Made by a program: the position numbers and the translations under genes | Notes under the pieces: model-generated | The model's database searches: none | Seen by the model: only the letters and a program-made list of their open reading frames with translations | Told to the model about the DNA's origin: nothing | Shown here: positions 34,306-44,293 of the stretch, in pieces | How the letters are laid out: each line of letters starts with the position of its first letter | Numbering within the stretch: the first letter of the stretch is position 1 | Assembly: GCF_005860805.1 (NCBI RefSeq) | Contig: NZ_VCEJ01000002.1 | Span: 2,092,375 to 2,156,374 of the forward strand | Reading direction: 5' to 3' | Source: Dyadobacter luticola | GTDB lineage: Bacteria; Bacteroidota; Bacteroidia; Cytophagales; Spirosomataceae | DNA length: 64,000 bases

Positions 34306-34343
34306 AGCCGTGCCTTTTCTTATTAATTCAGGCACGGCTTTTT
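34306..34343 (+). terminator. terminator after Dabb gene
   Basis: AGCCGTGCCT pairs perfectly with AGGCACGGCT across 14 bases, followed by TTTTT. Confidence 0.88.
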
Positions 34344-34380
34344 AGCTTTGGATCCTGCCGCTCAAACTGCTTATTAACAT

Positions 34381-37218
34381 ATGAAAAAAATATTAATTTC
34401 TCTTTTCATAATGATACCTGTGTTTCGTGCAGAAACTACAAGATATGAACTTAAAAACCCGTCTAAGGTAAAATCGACTCGTCTGGAAGTGTTCGAAGTC
34501 CCAGCAAACTTTAACTGGGCTGGAAATCTCTCTTCAATAGCAAATAAGGAGTGTATCATTTCCAGGGTGCATAAATTTTCTTCTGAAATAAATTTGCCGA
34601 AAGGAATTAAATTAACCTTTAAGCCTGGCGGAAAGCTCATTTCCACAACTTTACAAAAAGTTCAAAATATCGATCTCAATTCATGGACGACGAAAAGAGA
34701 TGTATCAATCGTTAGTACGAAAAGTTTCTCGGCAAAAAAGAACGGTCGTGTTTCTGCTAAAAATGTGCTGACTACGGGAAAAGTTTATACTATTCATATT
34801 AAAGGATCAACATCCGGAAGTATTGAGGTATTAAGTACTTCAAGTCTTACAACTTTTATTCCGGCACAGAAAGGCCAGTTCGATGTATCATACACCCTTA
34901 AATATGATGAGTCTTCCAATGCGATTGATATCAGATCGGTTGAGGAAGGCAATACCACAATTGATGCTTTCGAAGTAATTGAATCAAATAGCATTAACTC
35001 ACCCTTTGGTTATGGAAGTGCCGAAGAGGCGTCTTTTCCAATTATTAATAATATTAAAGGTAATCAAGCATTAACAGGTGCAGCCTTATCAGGCATGTTC
35101 AAGATGACCAATGACACTGTTGAAATGTCTGATCTATTTACAGATAATTACCCTAGCTTTTTTTTCGATTCATTTGTAAAAACAAAATTTCGATTTGATA
35201 GGAATATGGTTCAGACCGGAGATTCTGAGTTTTCTGTAAATAAGGATATTTCTAGCCAAAAATTTATTAGAAATAAGGGCCTTTCAGAAGGCTGTGCCAT
35301 AGAAGGTCTTAATCATGTTTCTATAACTAATCTTTTCACATTTGCCACCGGTGATTTCTCTATTAGTGGAATTTCTATTGTGAAAGGTCGAATTAATATT
35401 TGCAATTTATATCCTGGATTACGACCACTAAAATTTAAAATAGAAAATGTAAAAGGTATAGATGTACGTATCGGCAATGAGTTTCCGCACTCGTCAGCAA
35501 AATCGCTGATGACTACTCCGCTATTTTCAAATGTGCAATTGCGCTCAACAGCAGGCAAATTGAATACCGTTTATTTATTCTCTACTGTCAATGCGGTAAT
35601 GACGGACGTTCAGTTTTCATTTGATAATTACAAAAATGAGGGAGGTCAGCCGCTTATCATTTTAAGTTCTTTAAATGGGAAATACACAAATATCAGTTCT
35701 GACAAAGGTGATAGTGGAATGATGTTCTGCATGTTTCTACCTAAAAGTTTAATACCTGCAATAGATTGGGTTGAAAGTCACGCAATGGATTTTAAGGGAT
35801 TTGAAGGCAATTTAATACATGGTGGCAATATGACAAATATGCCAGAAGAAGGTTTTACATGTGATGCAACAGATTCAAAATCTCCGACGGTAACCATGAA
35901 CCGCAATAGATTTCAAATAACTAAGGTAACCGATGGAGAACATGTAGTAGTAAAGGCTAATTATCAGGACAAGCAGTTTCAAACGTGGATCAATACAATG
36001 ATGACTTCGATGACGAAAGGAAAGGCAGGTAACTACTCAAAAATAGTGTCTGTTGTCAGGGCGAAGGATGATAATGATTTCACGAAATTCATCATTACAG
36101 GTCCGACGGCCTTTTTTAAAGACGCTGCCATTGGTGATAAATACTGTGTAAACTATGCATTTTATAATAACATAATAGAAGACATGACATTTACAAATTG
36201 TAGAGTGCCAATCTTGTTCTACCTGTATTCCTATAAAAATATTGTCCGCCGAATTACCGTCAGAGGCGGATTTAAATCATCAAAATCTGGAATTCGTCAA
36301 CTCTCATATTCGGGGAGAAGAAAGAGAGTTTATCTTGCTTGGAGCATTGACAATGTATTTGAAAATTGTGATCTAGATGGGAACGGATTTCAATTTGAAG
36401 ACTCAAAAAATTCCCAAGAAAAGATCAACCCCTGGCTTACTGCTGATCCTGAGCCATTTGAATCCGACATTTCTGAAGATTCTGAAATGGGTACAATTAT
36501 TCGAAACAACACCATACGCAATGCTCCTATGAAGTTGCAGGGATTGCGAAATGTGACATATCAAGGTAACAAGCTCATAAACGTGAAAGAGGAAATTACT
36601 GACTGTACTTTCCTTGTAAACTCAAACAACGCAGGTAGTATGGCCACCAGCGAAATTACCGCTACTGCAAACGCCCGACAAGCTAGATCCTCAGTTGCAA
36701 GTGCTGCGACACGGTCCACTGACGTGACTCAAATCAAAGAGACAGATAATGTTCGGCCAGTCAGAGGTAGTTTCAGGAGTTTGCCTAAAAATTTAACCAC
36801 ACTTCAAATTAGTGACACAACTTCTCTTATTGATGGAAAAATCTCTGAGCTTCCAAGAAGTCTTACTTTCATCTCGTTAAAATTCCCTATCGCTTATAAT
36901 TTTACGCCAGTGATAAGGGGCGATCTTAAAGACCTACCTCCTAATTGCACTTACTTCCAAGATGAGACCAATGGCGGTTACTACACCTACTCATCCAGAA
37001 AGTGGCCTGAAAACATGAGAAAAGTGCTTATACGAATTTCTGTCAGGAACTCTTGGAATTCTGGCATGATCGACCAACTGCTCAATGATCTCGCTGCGAC
37101 GTCCTGGACAGGTGAGAAGATAATTGACTTGACAGGTATACTACCGAAAAGGACATCTGCCTCCGATTCGGCGGTGAGCACATTAGCAAAGAACGGGGTG
37201 AAGGTGCTTACAAACTAG
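34381..37218 (+). CDS. large exported beta-helix-like protein, unknown function
   Basis: A 945-residue protein with a probable signal peptide (MKKILISLFIMIPVF). The region of about 40-80 (L-P-K-G-I-K-L-T-F-K-P-G-G-K-L) resembles the entry of right-handed beta-helix proteins. Repeated N-I-I-x-D-x-T-F-T-N-C, N-V-F-E-N-C-D-L-D-G-N-G and G-T-I-I-R-N-N-T-I segments (about 590-740) fit helix rungs. The last about 180 residues contain repeats (G-S-F-R-S-L-P-K-N-L-T-T-L, G-K-I-S-E-L-P-R-S-L) like leucine-rich or phage-tail-type ends, closing T-L-A-K-N-G-V-K-V-L-T-N. Codon use is visibly more A/T-rich than neighbours, suggesting transfer. It stands just before the polysaccharide locus; a glycan-binding or glycan-cleaving role is only a guess. 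Confidence 0.75.
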   Translation: MKKILISLFIMIPVFRAETTRYELKNPSKVKSTRLEVFEVPANFNWAGNLSSIANKECIISRVHKFSSEINLPKGIKLTFKPGGKLISTTLQKVQNIDLNSWTTKRDVSIVSTKSFSAKKNGRVSAKNVLTTGKVYTIHIKGSTSGSIEVLSTSSLTTFIPAQKGQFDVSYTLKYDESSNAIDIRSVEEGNTTIDAFEVIESNSINSPFGYGSAEEASFPIINNIKGNQALTGAALSGMFKMTNDTVEMSDLFTDNYPSFFFDSFVKTKFRFDRNMVQTGDSEFSVNKDISSQKFIRNKGLSEGCAIEGLNHVSITNLFTFATGDFSISGISIVKGRINICNLYPGLRPLKFKIENVKGIDVRIGNEFPHSSAKSLMTTPLFSNVQLRSTAGKLNTVYLFSTVNAVMTDVQFSFDNYKNEGGQPLIILSSLNGKYTNISSDKGDSGMMFCMFLPKSLIPAIDWVESHAMDFKGFEGNLIHGGNMTNMPEEGFTCDATDSKSPTVTMNRNRFQITKVTDGEHVVVKANYQDKQFQTWINTMMTSMTKGKAGNYSKIVSVVRAKDDNDFTKFIITGPTAFFKDAAIGDKYCVNYAFYNNIIEDMTFTNCRVPILFYLYSYKNIVRRITVRGGFKSSKSGIRQLSYSGRRKRVYLAWSIDNVFENCDLDGNGFQFEDSKNSQEKINPWLTADPEPFESDISEDSEMGTIIRNNTIRNAPMKLQGLRNVTYQGNKLINVKEEITDCTFLVNSNNAGSMATSEITATANARQARSSVASAATRSTDVTQIKETDNVRPVRGSFRSLPKNLTTLQISDTTSLIDGKISELPRSLTFISLKFPIAYNFTPVIRGDLKDLPPNCTYFQDETNGGYYTYSSRKWPENMRKVLIRISVRNSWNSGMIDQLLNDLAATSWTGEKIIDLTGILPKRTSASDSAVSTLAKNGVKVLTN

Positions 37219-37284
37219 ATCCAAATGCTGTGCACTAGTAAATCGTCTTGAACATTAGAGGATTTTTAAAGCATCACATTTGAA

Positions 37285-37337
37285 CTTTGCGAACTATTTT
37301 TATCATCATATCAATAGTTCGCAAAGGGATCTTTTTT
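37285..37337 (+). terminator. terminator after the exported beta-helix gene
   Basis: CTTTGCGAACTATT pairs perfectly with AATAGTTCGCAAAG (37313-37326); TTTTTT lies six bases further on. Confidence 0.85.
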
Positions 37338-37346
37338 ATCGGTTGG

Positions 37347-37395
37347 AAATCAGGCCGGCGCCTGATTTTGAACAACCCCAGGTTACCGAAACCTG
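37347..37395 (+). repeat. two further hairpins in the polysaccharide-locus leader
   Basis: AAATCAGGC (37347-37355) pairs with GCCTGATTT (37360-37368), and CAGGTT (37379-37384) with AACCTG (37390-37395). With the terminator before them they make three hairpins in a row upstream of the locus. A weak -7-like TAATTTAG follows at about 37456. Confidence 0.5.
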
Positions 37396-37483
37396 ACCCC
37401 ATGATTTCAAAATTTCACCCCAAACAAAATAAGCGCAAGAACATCTCTCTGTAATTTAGCGGAAGCTAACTTCCTCATATTAT

Positions 37484-38356
37484 ATGAATATTTCTTTCTT
37501 GCAAGCTTTTAACACACCACAACATTCAGGTCAGAAAACCAGCCAGTCGGGGGACAAGCGCAGCTTTACGGCATTTAATTCAATTTTTGGAAAAATAAAA
37601 TCAGCAGGGATTCTTTTGTTTTTCCTATATATATGGTCCTCCTGCGGTGCCTACAAAAACATTCCCTATTTCAAAGATTTAAGACGCGATTCGGCCATTG
37701 TTGAAAGCGTTAATAATTTTTCCCCTATCACCATTCAGCCCGCCGACATTTTAGGAATTGACGTCAACAGCCGCAATCCTGAATCTTCTTCCATTTTTAA
37801 TCGCCCGGTGCAGATGAGCACCAACAGTAATATGGTCAATCCGGCCGTCGGTTATCTGGTAGATCAAAATGGTTATGTACAACTTCCTTTGATTGGCAAT
37901 TACAAAGTATCGGGACAAACCAGCTCTGAAATCCGTGAAAAGCTGACGGAAAAACTACTCACTTTTTACAAAGATCCGGTGGTCAATATCCGGATTCTAA
38001 ATTTTAAAGTGGGTGTTTTTGGCGATGTTATGCGCCCGGATGTTTACACATTCCAAAACGAGCGCGTCACGATTACACAGGCACTTACCCTGGCGGGTGA
38101 CCTCAATATCACTGCGATGCGCAACAACATTACGCTCGTCCGGGAAGAAAATGGAAAGCGGGTTTTTATTCCTATCGACCTGACTTCCAAGAAAGTTTTC
38201 GAGTCGCCTTATTATTATTTAAGAAATAATGATGAGATCTATGTGCAGCCCGACCGTACCAAATACGCGACGGTTGACCGCGGTTACCGAATCACGAGCC
38301 TCGTACTTTCCGGATTATCGATCATTGCCATCGTTCTTTCAAACTTATACAGGTAA
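37484..38356 (+). CDS. outer-membrane polysaccharide export protein (Wza/OPX type)
   Basis: A 290-residue protein with an N-terminal hydrophobic segment ending W-S-S-C (lipobox about residue 54) after a long cytoplasmic leader, then the Poly_export domain (about 85-185, with P-A-D-I-L-G-I-D-V, G-Y-L-V-D-Q-N-G-Y-V-Q-L-P-L-I-G) and a SLBB-like domain (about 185-255, V-G-V-F-G-D-V-M-R-P). A C-terminal membrane helix (about 265-288) is as in Bacteroidota forms. It forms the outer-membrane exit for the polymer together with the Wzc-type kinase encoded 7 bases downstream. First gene of the locus. Confidence 0.9.
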   Translation: MNISFLQAFNTPQHSGQKTSQSGDKRSFTAFNSIFGKIKSAGILLFFLYIWSSCGAYKNIPYFKDLRRDSAIVESVNNFSPITIQPADILGIDVNSRNPESSSIFNRPVQMSTNSNMVNPAVGYLVDQNGYVQLPLIGNYKVSGQTSSEIREKLTEKLLTFYKDPVVNIRILNFKVGVFGDVMRPDVYTFQNERVTITQALTLAGDLNITAMRNNITLVREENGKRVFIPIDLTSKKVFESPYYYLRNNDEIYVQPDRTKYATVDRGYRITSLVLSGLSIIAIVLSNLYR

Positions 38357-38362
38357 TTGAAC

Positions 38363-40726
38363 ATGAATGCATCTCAGGCTTCTTCACCAGCGGCTGCCGC
38401 ACCGCCGCCGGGAGGAGGAAAAACAGACAGTATTAAAGCCTATATCAGCAAATGCTTATATCACTGGCCACTTTTTGTGATCAGTGCAATTATTGCTGCC
38501 GCAGGTTTTTATGCTTTTCTTCAAATCATCAAACCGATTTATGAAGTAAAGGCTTCATTAATTATCAAGGATGAAAAGAAAAGCCCGAATGATGCGTCTC
38601 CCCTGCACGAAATTGATGTCCTGAATTTGTCCAGGATTATTGAAAATGAGTTGGAAATTTTGAAATCCAAAAAGCTGATTGGTCATGTGATCGATGATCT
38701 GGAATTGGATATACATTATCAAAAGGTAAACCAGATTGGTGAAACTGATTTATATAAAACCAGCCCGGTACATTTAACATTATTAAAAGCAACCGGCGAT
38801 TATAAAAAAGCCGAAGTGAGTATTGTTGTAAAAGACAGCAATACCTTTTTTGTGCAAATGCCGAGTGATAGTTTGCAGGAATTTTCATTTGGTCAGGAAT
38901 TGACAAACAGTTTCGGGACCTGGAAACTGGAACCGGAGAAAAACCTGGATGCATTTAAAGGTGCGACCATTAAAATATTCATTTTTGATCCGGAGGCGCT
39001 GGCAATTCAGTATCAGAATAAAATCAGGGCCGATCTTTCCAATAAATTTTCGACCACGGTTGTGCTCGGACTGGAAGATACCGATCCAAACCGGGGGAAG
39101 GACATTCTTAACCGCCTGATTTACAATTATAGTCTAGCAGGCGCCCAGGAGAAAAACCGGAAGGCAAAAAGCACCATCGATTTTATCAACACGCGGCTCG
39201 ATTCGCTCAGCCGCGAACTGGGTAAGGCGGAAAAAGGCATCGAAACTTTTAAGAGCAGCAAAGGCCTGACGGACATCAGCGCTGCGTCGAAGATCAGTCT
39301 TGAAAACATGCAGTCCAATGATGCCAAACTCAATGAGGTGAATGTGCAGCTGAGCGTGATTGAAGGCATTGAAAGATACATTAATTCTTCTCAAACCCTT
39401 GGAAAAGCGCCTGCAACGCTCGGAATCGAAGATCCGGCCCTGAGTAACCTCATCGAAAAACTGGCGCAACTTCAACTCAACCGCGAACAACTGCTCGCGA
39501 CCACGCCCGAAACCAACCCCGATTTTGAAGCGATCAACCGGCAGATTGCCACGACCAAGGGAGCGATCCGGGAGAATGTTGAAAATATAAGGGCATCTTT
39601 ATTGAATACGCAAAGACAACTGATGTCCTATAATACGCGTTTCGAAACGTTGATCCGGGACATTCCGGTGCAGGAACGGCAGTATATCAGCATTAAAAGA
39701 GAGCAGGCTACGAAAGAAAGTCTTTACAATTACCTGAACCAAAAACGGGAGGAACTGTCTGTAAGTCACGCCAATACGTTGGCAGAAGACCGGATTGTGG
39801 ACGACGCATACGCTGGTCCGCCTAAGAACAAGGCAAAAATGCTCGGCTTCATCGCGGCGCTCGCGTTTGCACTGGCATTGCCGGCCGGACTGATCTTGCT
39901 CAGGACGATTTTGAGCCCGAAAATCACTGACGTTCAAGAGATTAAAGATTCGCTGGGGCTGCCGATACTGGGCGAGCTGACATTCCACAATTCCAACGAT
40001 CCGATTGCGGTAACCGATTTCAGCAGTACCGTCATCGGCGAGCAGTTTCGGGCGCTACGCATCCAGCTACATTATTTATTTGATGAAAAAGAGCACGGTC
40101 GGGTCACCTTGGTGACGTCCAGCGTTTCGGGTGAGGGAAAAAGTTTTGTGAGCAGTAACCTGGGTATCGCACTGGCGTTGTCGGGACGCAAAACGATCAT
40201 TCTTGAACTGGATTTGCGTAAACCCAAAATCCGTGAAACGCTCAACTTGACCGGCATGCACGCGGGAATGAGTGATTTTCTGAGAGGTGAATCGCCGCAG
40301 TCCGAAGTGATCCAATCGTCGGGGATTGACCCTAATCTGGATGTGATCAGCAGCGGCTCGGAAGTGTTAAACCCCTCTGAATTGCTGGAAAGCAAATATT
40401 TGAAAATCCTGATAGAAAACCTGCGCGGCACTTACGACGACATTATCATCGACAGCCCGCCGCTGCACCTCGTGCCCGACGCCATGATCCTTTCCCGACT
40501 GAGCGACATTACATTATACATGGTCCGCCAGGGTTTTACGCAAAAATCGGAGCTGGATTTCATCAGCGACCTGAATTATAAAAAGCGTCTGTTCAACATT
40601 AACATTGTTTTTAATGGTGTGCACAGACAAAAATATGGCTATGGCTACGATTACGACCGCAGCTATTATCACAAAACCAAAAGTGGGCTCGGCTCTCTTT
40701 TTTATGACTTCACGGACCGTTTCTGA
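38363..40726 (+). CDS. Wzc-type chain-length regulator and tyrosine kinase
   Basis: A 787-residue inner-membrane protein. It has a Wzz domain between two membrane segments (about 35-55 and 495-515) with a long periplasmic coiled-coil region (about 260-470), then a cytoplasmic BY-kinase domain. The Walker A motif is G590-E-G-K-S594, Walker A' is L-D-L-R-K-P-K, and Walker B is I-I-I-D-S-P-P. The C-terminal tail has a tyrosine cluster (K-Y-G-Y-G-Y-D-Y-D-R-S-Y-Y) for autophosphorylation. It controls polymer length and export with the Wza-type protein. ATG 38363 is used; an in-frame TTG six bases earlier is unlikely. Confidence 0.92.
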   Translation: MNASQASSPAAAAPPPGGGKTDSIKAYISKCLYHWPLFVISAIIAAAGFYAFLQIIKPIYEVKASLIIKDEKKSPNDASPLHEIDVLNLSRIIENELEILKSKKLIGHVIDDLELDIHYQKVNQIGETDLYKTSPVHLTLLKATGDYKKAEVSIVVKDSNTFFVQMPSDSLQEFSFGQELTNSFGTWKLEPEKNLDAFKGATIKIFIFDPEALAIQYQNKIRADLSNKFSTTVVLGLEDTDPNRGKDILNRLIYNYSLAGAQEKNRKAKSTIDFINTRLDSLSRELGKAEKGIETFKSSKGLTDISAASKISLENMQSNDAKLNEVNVQLSVIEGIERYINSSQTLGKAPATLGIEDPALSNLIEKLAQLQLNREQLLATTPETNPDFEAINRQIATTKGAIRENVENIRASLLNTQRQLMSYNTRFETLIRDIPVQERQYISIKREQATKESLYNYLNQKREELSVSHANTLAEDRIVDDAYAGPPKNKAKMLGFIAALAFALALPAGLILLRTILSPKITDVQEIKDSLGLPILGELTFHNSNDPIAVTDFSSTVIGEQFRALRIQLHYLFDEKEHGRVTLVTSSVSGEGKSFVSSNLGIALALSGRKTIILELDLRKPKIRETLNLTGMHAGMSDFLRGESPQSEVIQSSGIDPNLDVISSGSEVLNPSELLESKYLKILIENLRGTYDDIIIDSPPLHLVPDAMILSRLSDITLYMVRQGFTQKSELDFISDLNYKKRLFNINIVFNGVHRQKYGYGYDYDRSYYHKTKSGLGSLFYDFTDRF

Positions 40727-40746
40727 TCGCGCGGAAACAATTTAAA

Positions 40747-42084
40747 ATGAGCAAAAAAAATCTAATTAAGAACATTGCGTCACTCAGCGTCGTCCAGATC
40801 GCGAACTACGTGCTTCCGCTGATCTCGATTCCGGTGATCTCGCGGGTGATCGGCCCGGACAAGTTCGGGGTGATCAACTACGCGGTGGCTTTTATTGCGT
40901 ATTTCAACATTCTGATTACCTATGGTTTCGACCTGACGGCGACCCGGAAAGTGGCGCAGGATCCGGAAAATATTGCGCTAAGAAACAAAGTTTTTAGTGA
41001 GGTTTTTCAGGCAAAGACCCTGTTATTCATCATTTCCTGCCTGATTTTCACAATCTGTCTCAACTTCGTTCCGCCACTGAAAGTCGAAGCCCGGGTAGCG
41101 ATCTTTTCTTTCCTTTTTTGCATCGGTACCCTCTTTACCCAAAACTGGCTATTCCTCGCCATGCAGGATATCCCGAAGGTGGCACTGTTTGATTTTATGA
41201 GCAAGCTGCTTTTTACGGTGGCGGTTTTACTGGTGGTGCAGCATAAAGAAGATTATGTATGGCAACCGCTGATTACCAGTCTGATACAGATCGTCGTCGC
41301 AATAACATCTTTCACCTGGGCTATCAAAAGATATAAACTCAAAATGCGATGGGTAGGATTGGATAACATTTTCGCCTTGCTGAAAAGTGAATCCGTTGTC
41401 TTTTTTTCATTCATCCTGATCAACCTCTACACGACCACCAATGTGATCGTACTGGGTTTGTTTCAGACGCCGGAGAATGTCGGCTACTATACCGGCGGGC
41501 AAAAATTGATCATCGTCGCCTATTCGGTGATCAGCCTGCCGCTTTCCCACGCACTTTTCCCCTATATCGGCAGGGCATTTGCCGAGAGCCGGGAACATGG
41601 TTTGCTCCTCGTACAGAAGATCATTCCGCTCGTTTTTGTCCTTACCGGCACATTGGCCCTGGGTATGTTCATCTTCGGCCCGTGGGCGCTGAGGCTTTTT
41701 TACGGACCTGAATTCGAGCCGTCGGTTTTTGTATTTCAACTGCTGGTTTTCGCCCCGATGTTCATAGCGATGGGCAGCATTTTCGGGGTGCAGATTATGC
41801 TGAATTTGAAAATGGACAAACTTTTCTTCCGCATCACATTGACTGCGGCGGCGATCAGCATTTGCGTTAATTTCTTGCTGGTCAAACAATTCGGCTATGT
41901 TGGGACAGCGCTGAACTGGCTGATTACCGAAATTTTCATTGCTACCACCATGTACATTTTCCTCAGGAAAGCCGGGTTAAATCCGATCAACCTGAAATGG
42001 TTTCATCCCAGATCATTCAAAGAACAACTCGATCCGCTGCTGGCCCGCTTCAAAGGCCGGAAGCTGTTCTTGTCGAAAGAATAA
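40747..42084 (+). CDS. oligosaccharide flippase (Wzx-like)
   Basis: A 445-residue membrane protein with about 12-14 hydrophobic segments of the MATE/MOP polysaccharide family. The N-terminal region L-P-L-I-S-I-P-V-I-S-R-V-I-G-P-D-K-F-G is the usual Wzx signature. It should move lipid-linked repeat units to the outer face of the inner membrane. It is 20 bases after the kinase gene and in the same operon. The presence of a Wzy-like polymerase downstream supports a Wzx/Wzy route. Confidence 0.92.
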   Translation: MSKKNLIKNIASLSVVQIANYVLPLISIPVISRVIGPDKFGVINYAVAFIAYFNILITYGFDLTATRKVAQDPENIALRNKVFSEVFQAKTLLFIISCLIFTICLNFVPPLKVEARVAIFSFLFCIGTLFTQNWLFLAMQDIPKVALFDFMSKLLFTVAVLLVVQHKEDYVWQPLITSLIQIVVAITSFTWAIKRYKLKMRWVGLDNIFALLKSESVVFFSFILINLYTTTNVIVLGLFQTPENVGYYTGGQKLIIVAYSVISLPLSHALFPYIGRAFAESREHGLLLVQKIIPLVFVLTGTLALGMFIFGPWALRLFYGPEFEPSVFVFQLLVFAPMFIAMGSIFGVQIMLNLKMDKLFFRITLTAAAISICVNFLLVKQFGYVGTALNWLITEIFIATTMYIFLRKAGLNPINLKWFHPRSFKEQLDPLLARFKGRKLFLSKE

Positions 42085-42146
42085 CATGCTCAGAATAAGC
42101 CTAAACGGCTTTTTAGGAGAAAAAATGATAACTCAGCATAAATAAA

Positions 42147-43031
42147 ATGGCAAAAAAGAAAAAACTGATCGTGATACCGCTGGCCGGGCTGGGTAACCGG
42201 ATGCGGACGCTGGCGTCGAGCGTGCAGATTGCGAAAAGGGATAACCGGGAGCTATGCGTGGTGTGGCCGGTCAATGCAGATCTGGGCTGCGACATTACCG
42301 ACATTTTTGAAAGTATCGGTATGCCTTATACGAGGCCTTCCCGGTTCGTCAATTTCCTGCTATCGAACCTTTACCGGCTCACATTGATCAGCAAGTTTTT
42401 CGGCCTTTACAAGCTCTTCTCAAAGTTATTCGCCGATTACTCGGTATTCGACGACGACATTTACGGCGCAAAGAATAAGCTGGAAATCAGCAATGAATAC
42501 GATACGATTCTCGTGGCTTCGTGTCTTTCATTTAGCACCCAGGATTACAGTTTGTTTCGCTTTAATGTGAATTTGCGGAACGAAGTGGCGCGCGAAACTG
42601 CTAAAATCGGGCAGGAATATATTGGTATCCACATTCGTCGCACCGACCACAAAGACACAATTCAACATAGCCCGGATGAGAATTATTTGAAACATATTGA
42701 TCATTGCATTCTCGCCAATCCGCAGCAAAAATTTTTCCTCGCCACCGACGATCTTCCTACAAAAGCATTTTTTACAAGTCACTACGAAGGCAGGATTTTC
42801 ACGCTCGATAGTAAAATGGGACGGGGAAATCTGGAAGGAATTAATGCGGCGATTGTTGAAATGTTAATGCTTTCGCAATCGACCAAATTGCTTTGCTCTG
42901 CGATCAGCTCATTTAGTACGGCTGCGATTTTATTAGGCAACATTCGGGATGTGGTATTTGTAGACACATTTGTCGAAAAGGATTATGTGCTGGCTGACGG
43001 AGAATTTCCAAGTGAATTTCAAAATCTTTGA
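42147..43031 (+). CDS. fucosyltransferase-like (GT11/GT23-type) protein
   Basis: A 294-residue soluble protein. The opening VIPLAGLGNRMRTLAS has the G-x-G-N-R motif (16-18) and the later I-G-I-H162-I-R-R-T-D167 is the donor-binding HxRRxD box of alpha-1,2 and alpha-1,6 fucosyltransferases and NodZ. The C-terminal part L-S-Q-S-T-K-L-L-C-S-A-I-S-S-F-S-T-A-A fits the same group. It probably transfers fucose or a related sugar from GDP-sugar to the growing unit. This agrees with a GDP-sugar epimerase at the end of the locus. Family by motif only; the exact family number is uncertain. Confidence 0.7.
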   Translation: MAKKKKLIVIPLAGLGNRMRTLASSVQIAKRDNRELCVVWPVNADLGCDITDIFESIGMPYTRPSRFVNFLLSNLYRLTLISKFFGLYKLFSKLFADYSVFDDDIYGAKNKLEISNEYDTILVASCLSFSTQDYSLFRFNVNLRNEVARETAKIGQEYIGIHIRRTDHKDTIQHSPDENYLKHIDHCILANPQQKFFLATDDLPTKAFFTSHYEGRIFTLDSKMGRGNLEGINAAIVEMLMLSQSTKLLCSAISSFSTAAILLGNIRDVVFVDTFVEKDYVLADGEFPSEFQNL

Positions 43032-43042
43032 CCTGTATATAG

Positions 43043-44278
43043 ATGGTGTCAGCGACTTCTTCAAAAACATTAAATCGGCAAACCATATTTCTGGTGGTCC
43101 TGATTATCTGCTCCATCAATTTCTTTGAGTTGCAGGCAATCAAGGGTTCAGCATTCAGATATGTGCAGTTCGCGTTTTTGTTATTGGCGATAGTCATTTC
43201 AATGCCATATTTATTTATGAAAGGCGGCGGGTTTCTGACGCCCGTCCGCCTAATATTTATTTCAGCATTCATTTCCATTTTTATCGCCAGTTTCACCTGG
43301 GACCAGACATTAATTGATTCGCTCGGTGGTACTATTCCCGTACTGGTTTGGGGTGTTCTTTTTTACTTATTGCACATTGCCTATCCGATAGAAAAAATAG
43401 AACGGATTGTGCTTGGATACGGCCTGCTTTATCTAGTACTCTATTTCTTCCAGTTCACACATCCGGAAACGGGCTATTTTGTGAAACTGGAAACCGTGGA
43501 ATCTAGCCGGGGAATTGTGCGGATTGTATTTCCGGGAAGAGGATTATTCTACTTCATGTCCTTCATGGCAATCAACAAATTGACAACCGGACAAAAAAAT
43601 AAATGGCTGTGGGTCGTACTTTCCGCGCTCGGCATTATCGTCACGGTGATGCAAGTAACCCGGCAATTTATCGGGGCAACAATGGTGATTTATGCCATCC
43701 ATTTTCTGAGGGGAATTGCATTGTATAAAAAAGTACTCGTCGCCGTATTTATCGCCGGAGCCATATTTGTCTTTTTGCAAACCGACAATCCGATTGTAAG
43801 AGGTTTGACCGATACTACGCAGGAACAAGCGGAAGAGGATGGCACCGACAATGTTCGTTACCGCGGCGCGATGTTCTTTTTAACCGATTTATCAAAAACG
43901 ACATTCAACCGGATATTCGGAAATGGTGTTCCCTATGGAGAAACTTCCGGATACAACAGATATTACGGCTGGCTGATCGGAAATTATGGATTTTGGTTGG
44001 CGGATGTTGGCATATTCGCCGTCTATGCCATGTTCGGCGTATTTGCGGTGCTCGGTTATTTTTTGATATGGATTAAAAGCTTCTTTACAAAGCTGCCGGA
44101 CGAGTACCAATATCTAAAATATTACCTCTGGTTTCTACTATTGACCTCTTTATCATCGGATACCATTTATTCGTCCTACGATTTAATTGCGACCGTAATG
44201 ATCGTCTATATTTTTCAGGTAGTGTCAACAAAAAAGCCCGAACCGACGCCTGTATTACCGGTAGTAAATGCATATTAA
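43043..44278 (+). CDS. O-antigen/capsule polymerase (Wzy-like) membrane protein
   Basis: A 411-residue protein with about 10-11 membrane helices and a larger periplasmic loop (about 255-310) that contains V-R-Y-R-G-A-M-F-F and G-N-G-V-P-Y-G-E-T-S-G-Y, as in Wzy/O-antigen ligase-type proteins. Sequence is poorly conserved in this family, so the call rests on topology and the position between flippase and glycosyltransferases. It would join repeat units in the periplasm. Confidence 0.8.
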   Translation: MVSATSSKTLNRQTIFLVVLIICSINFFELQAIKGSAFRYVQFAFLLLAIVISMPYLFMKGGGFLTPVRLIFISAFISIFIASFTWDQTLIDSLGGTIPVLVWGVLFYLLHIAYPIEKIERIVLGYGLLYLVLYFFQFTHPETGYFVKLETVESSRGIVRIVFPGRGLFYFMSFMAINKLTTGQKNKWLWVVLSALGIIVTVMQVTRQFIGATMVIYAIHFLRGIALYKKVLVAVFIAGAIFVFLQTDNPIVRGLTDTTQEQAEEDGTDNVRYRGAMFFLTDLSKTTFNRIFGNGVPYGETSGYNRYYGWLIGNYGFWLADVGIFAVYAMFGVFAVLGYFLIWIKSFFTKLPDEYQYLKYYLWFLLLTSLSSDTIYSSYDLIATVMIVYIFQVVSTKKPEPTPVLPVVNAY

Positions 44279-44293
44279 AGGCCAGCCCAAATT

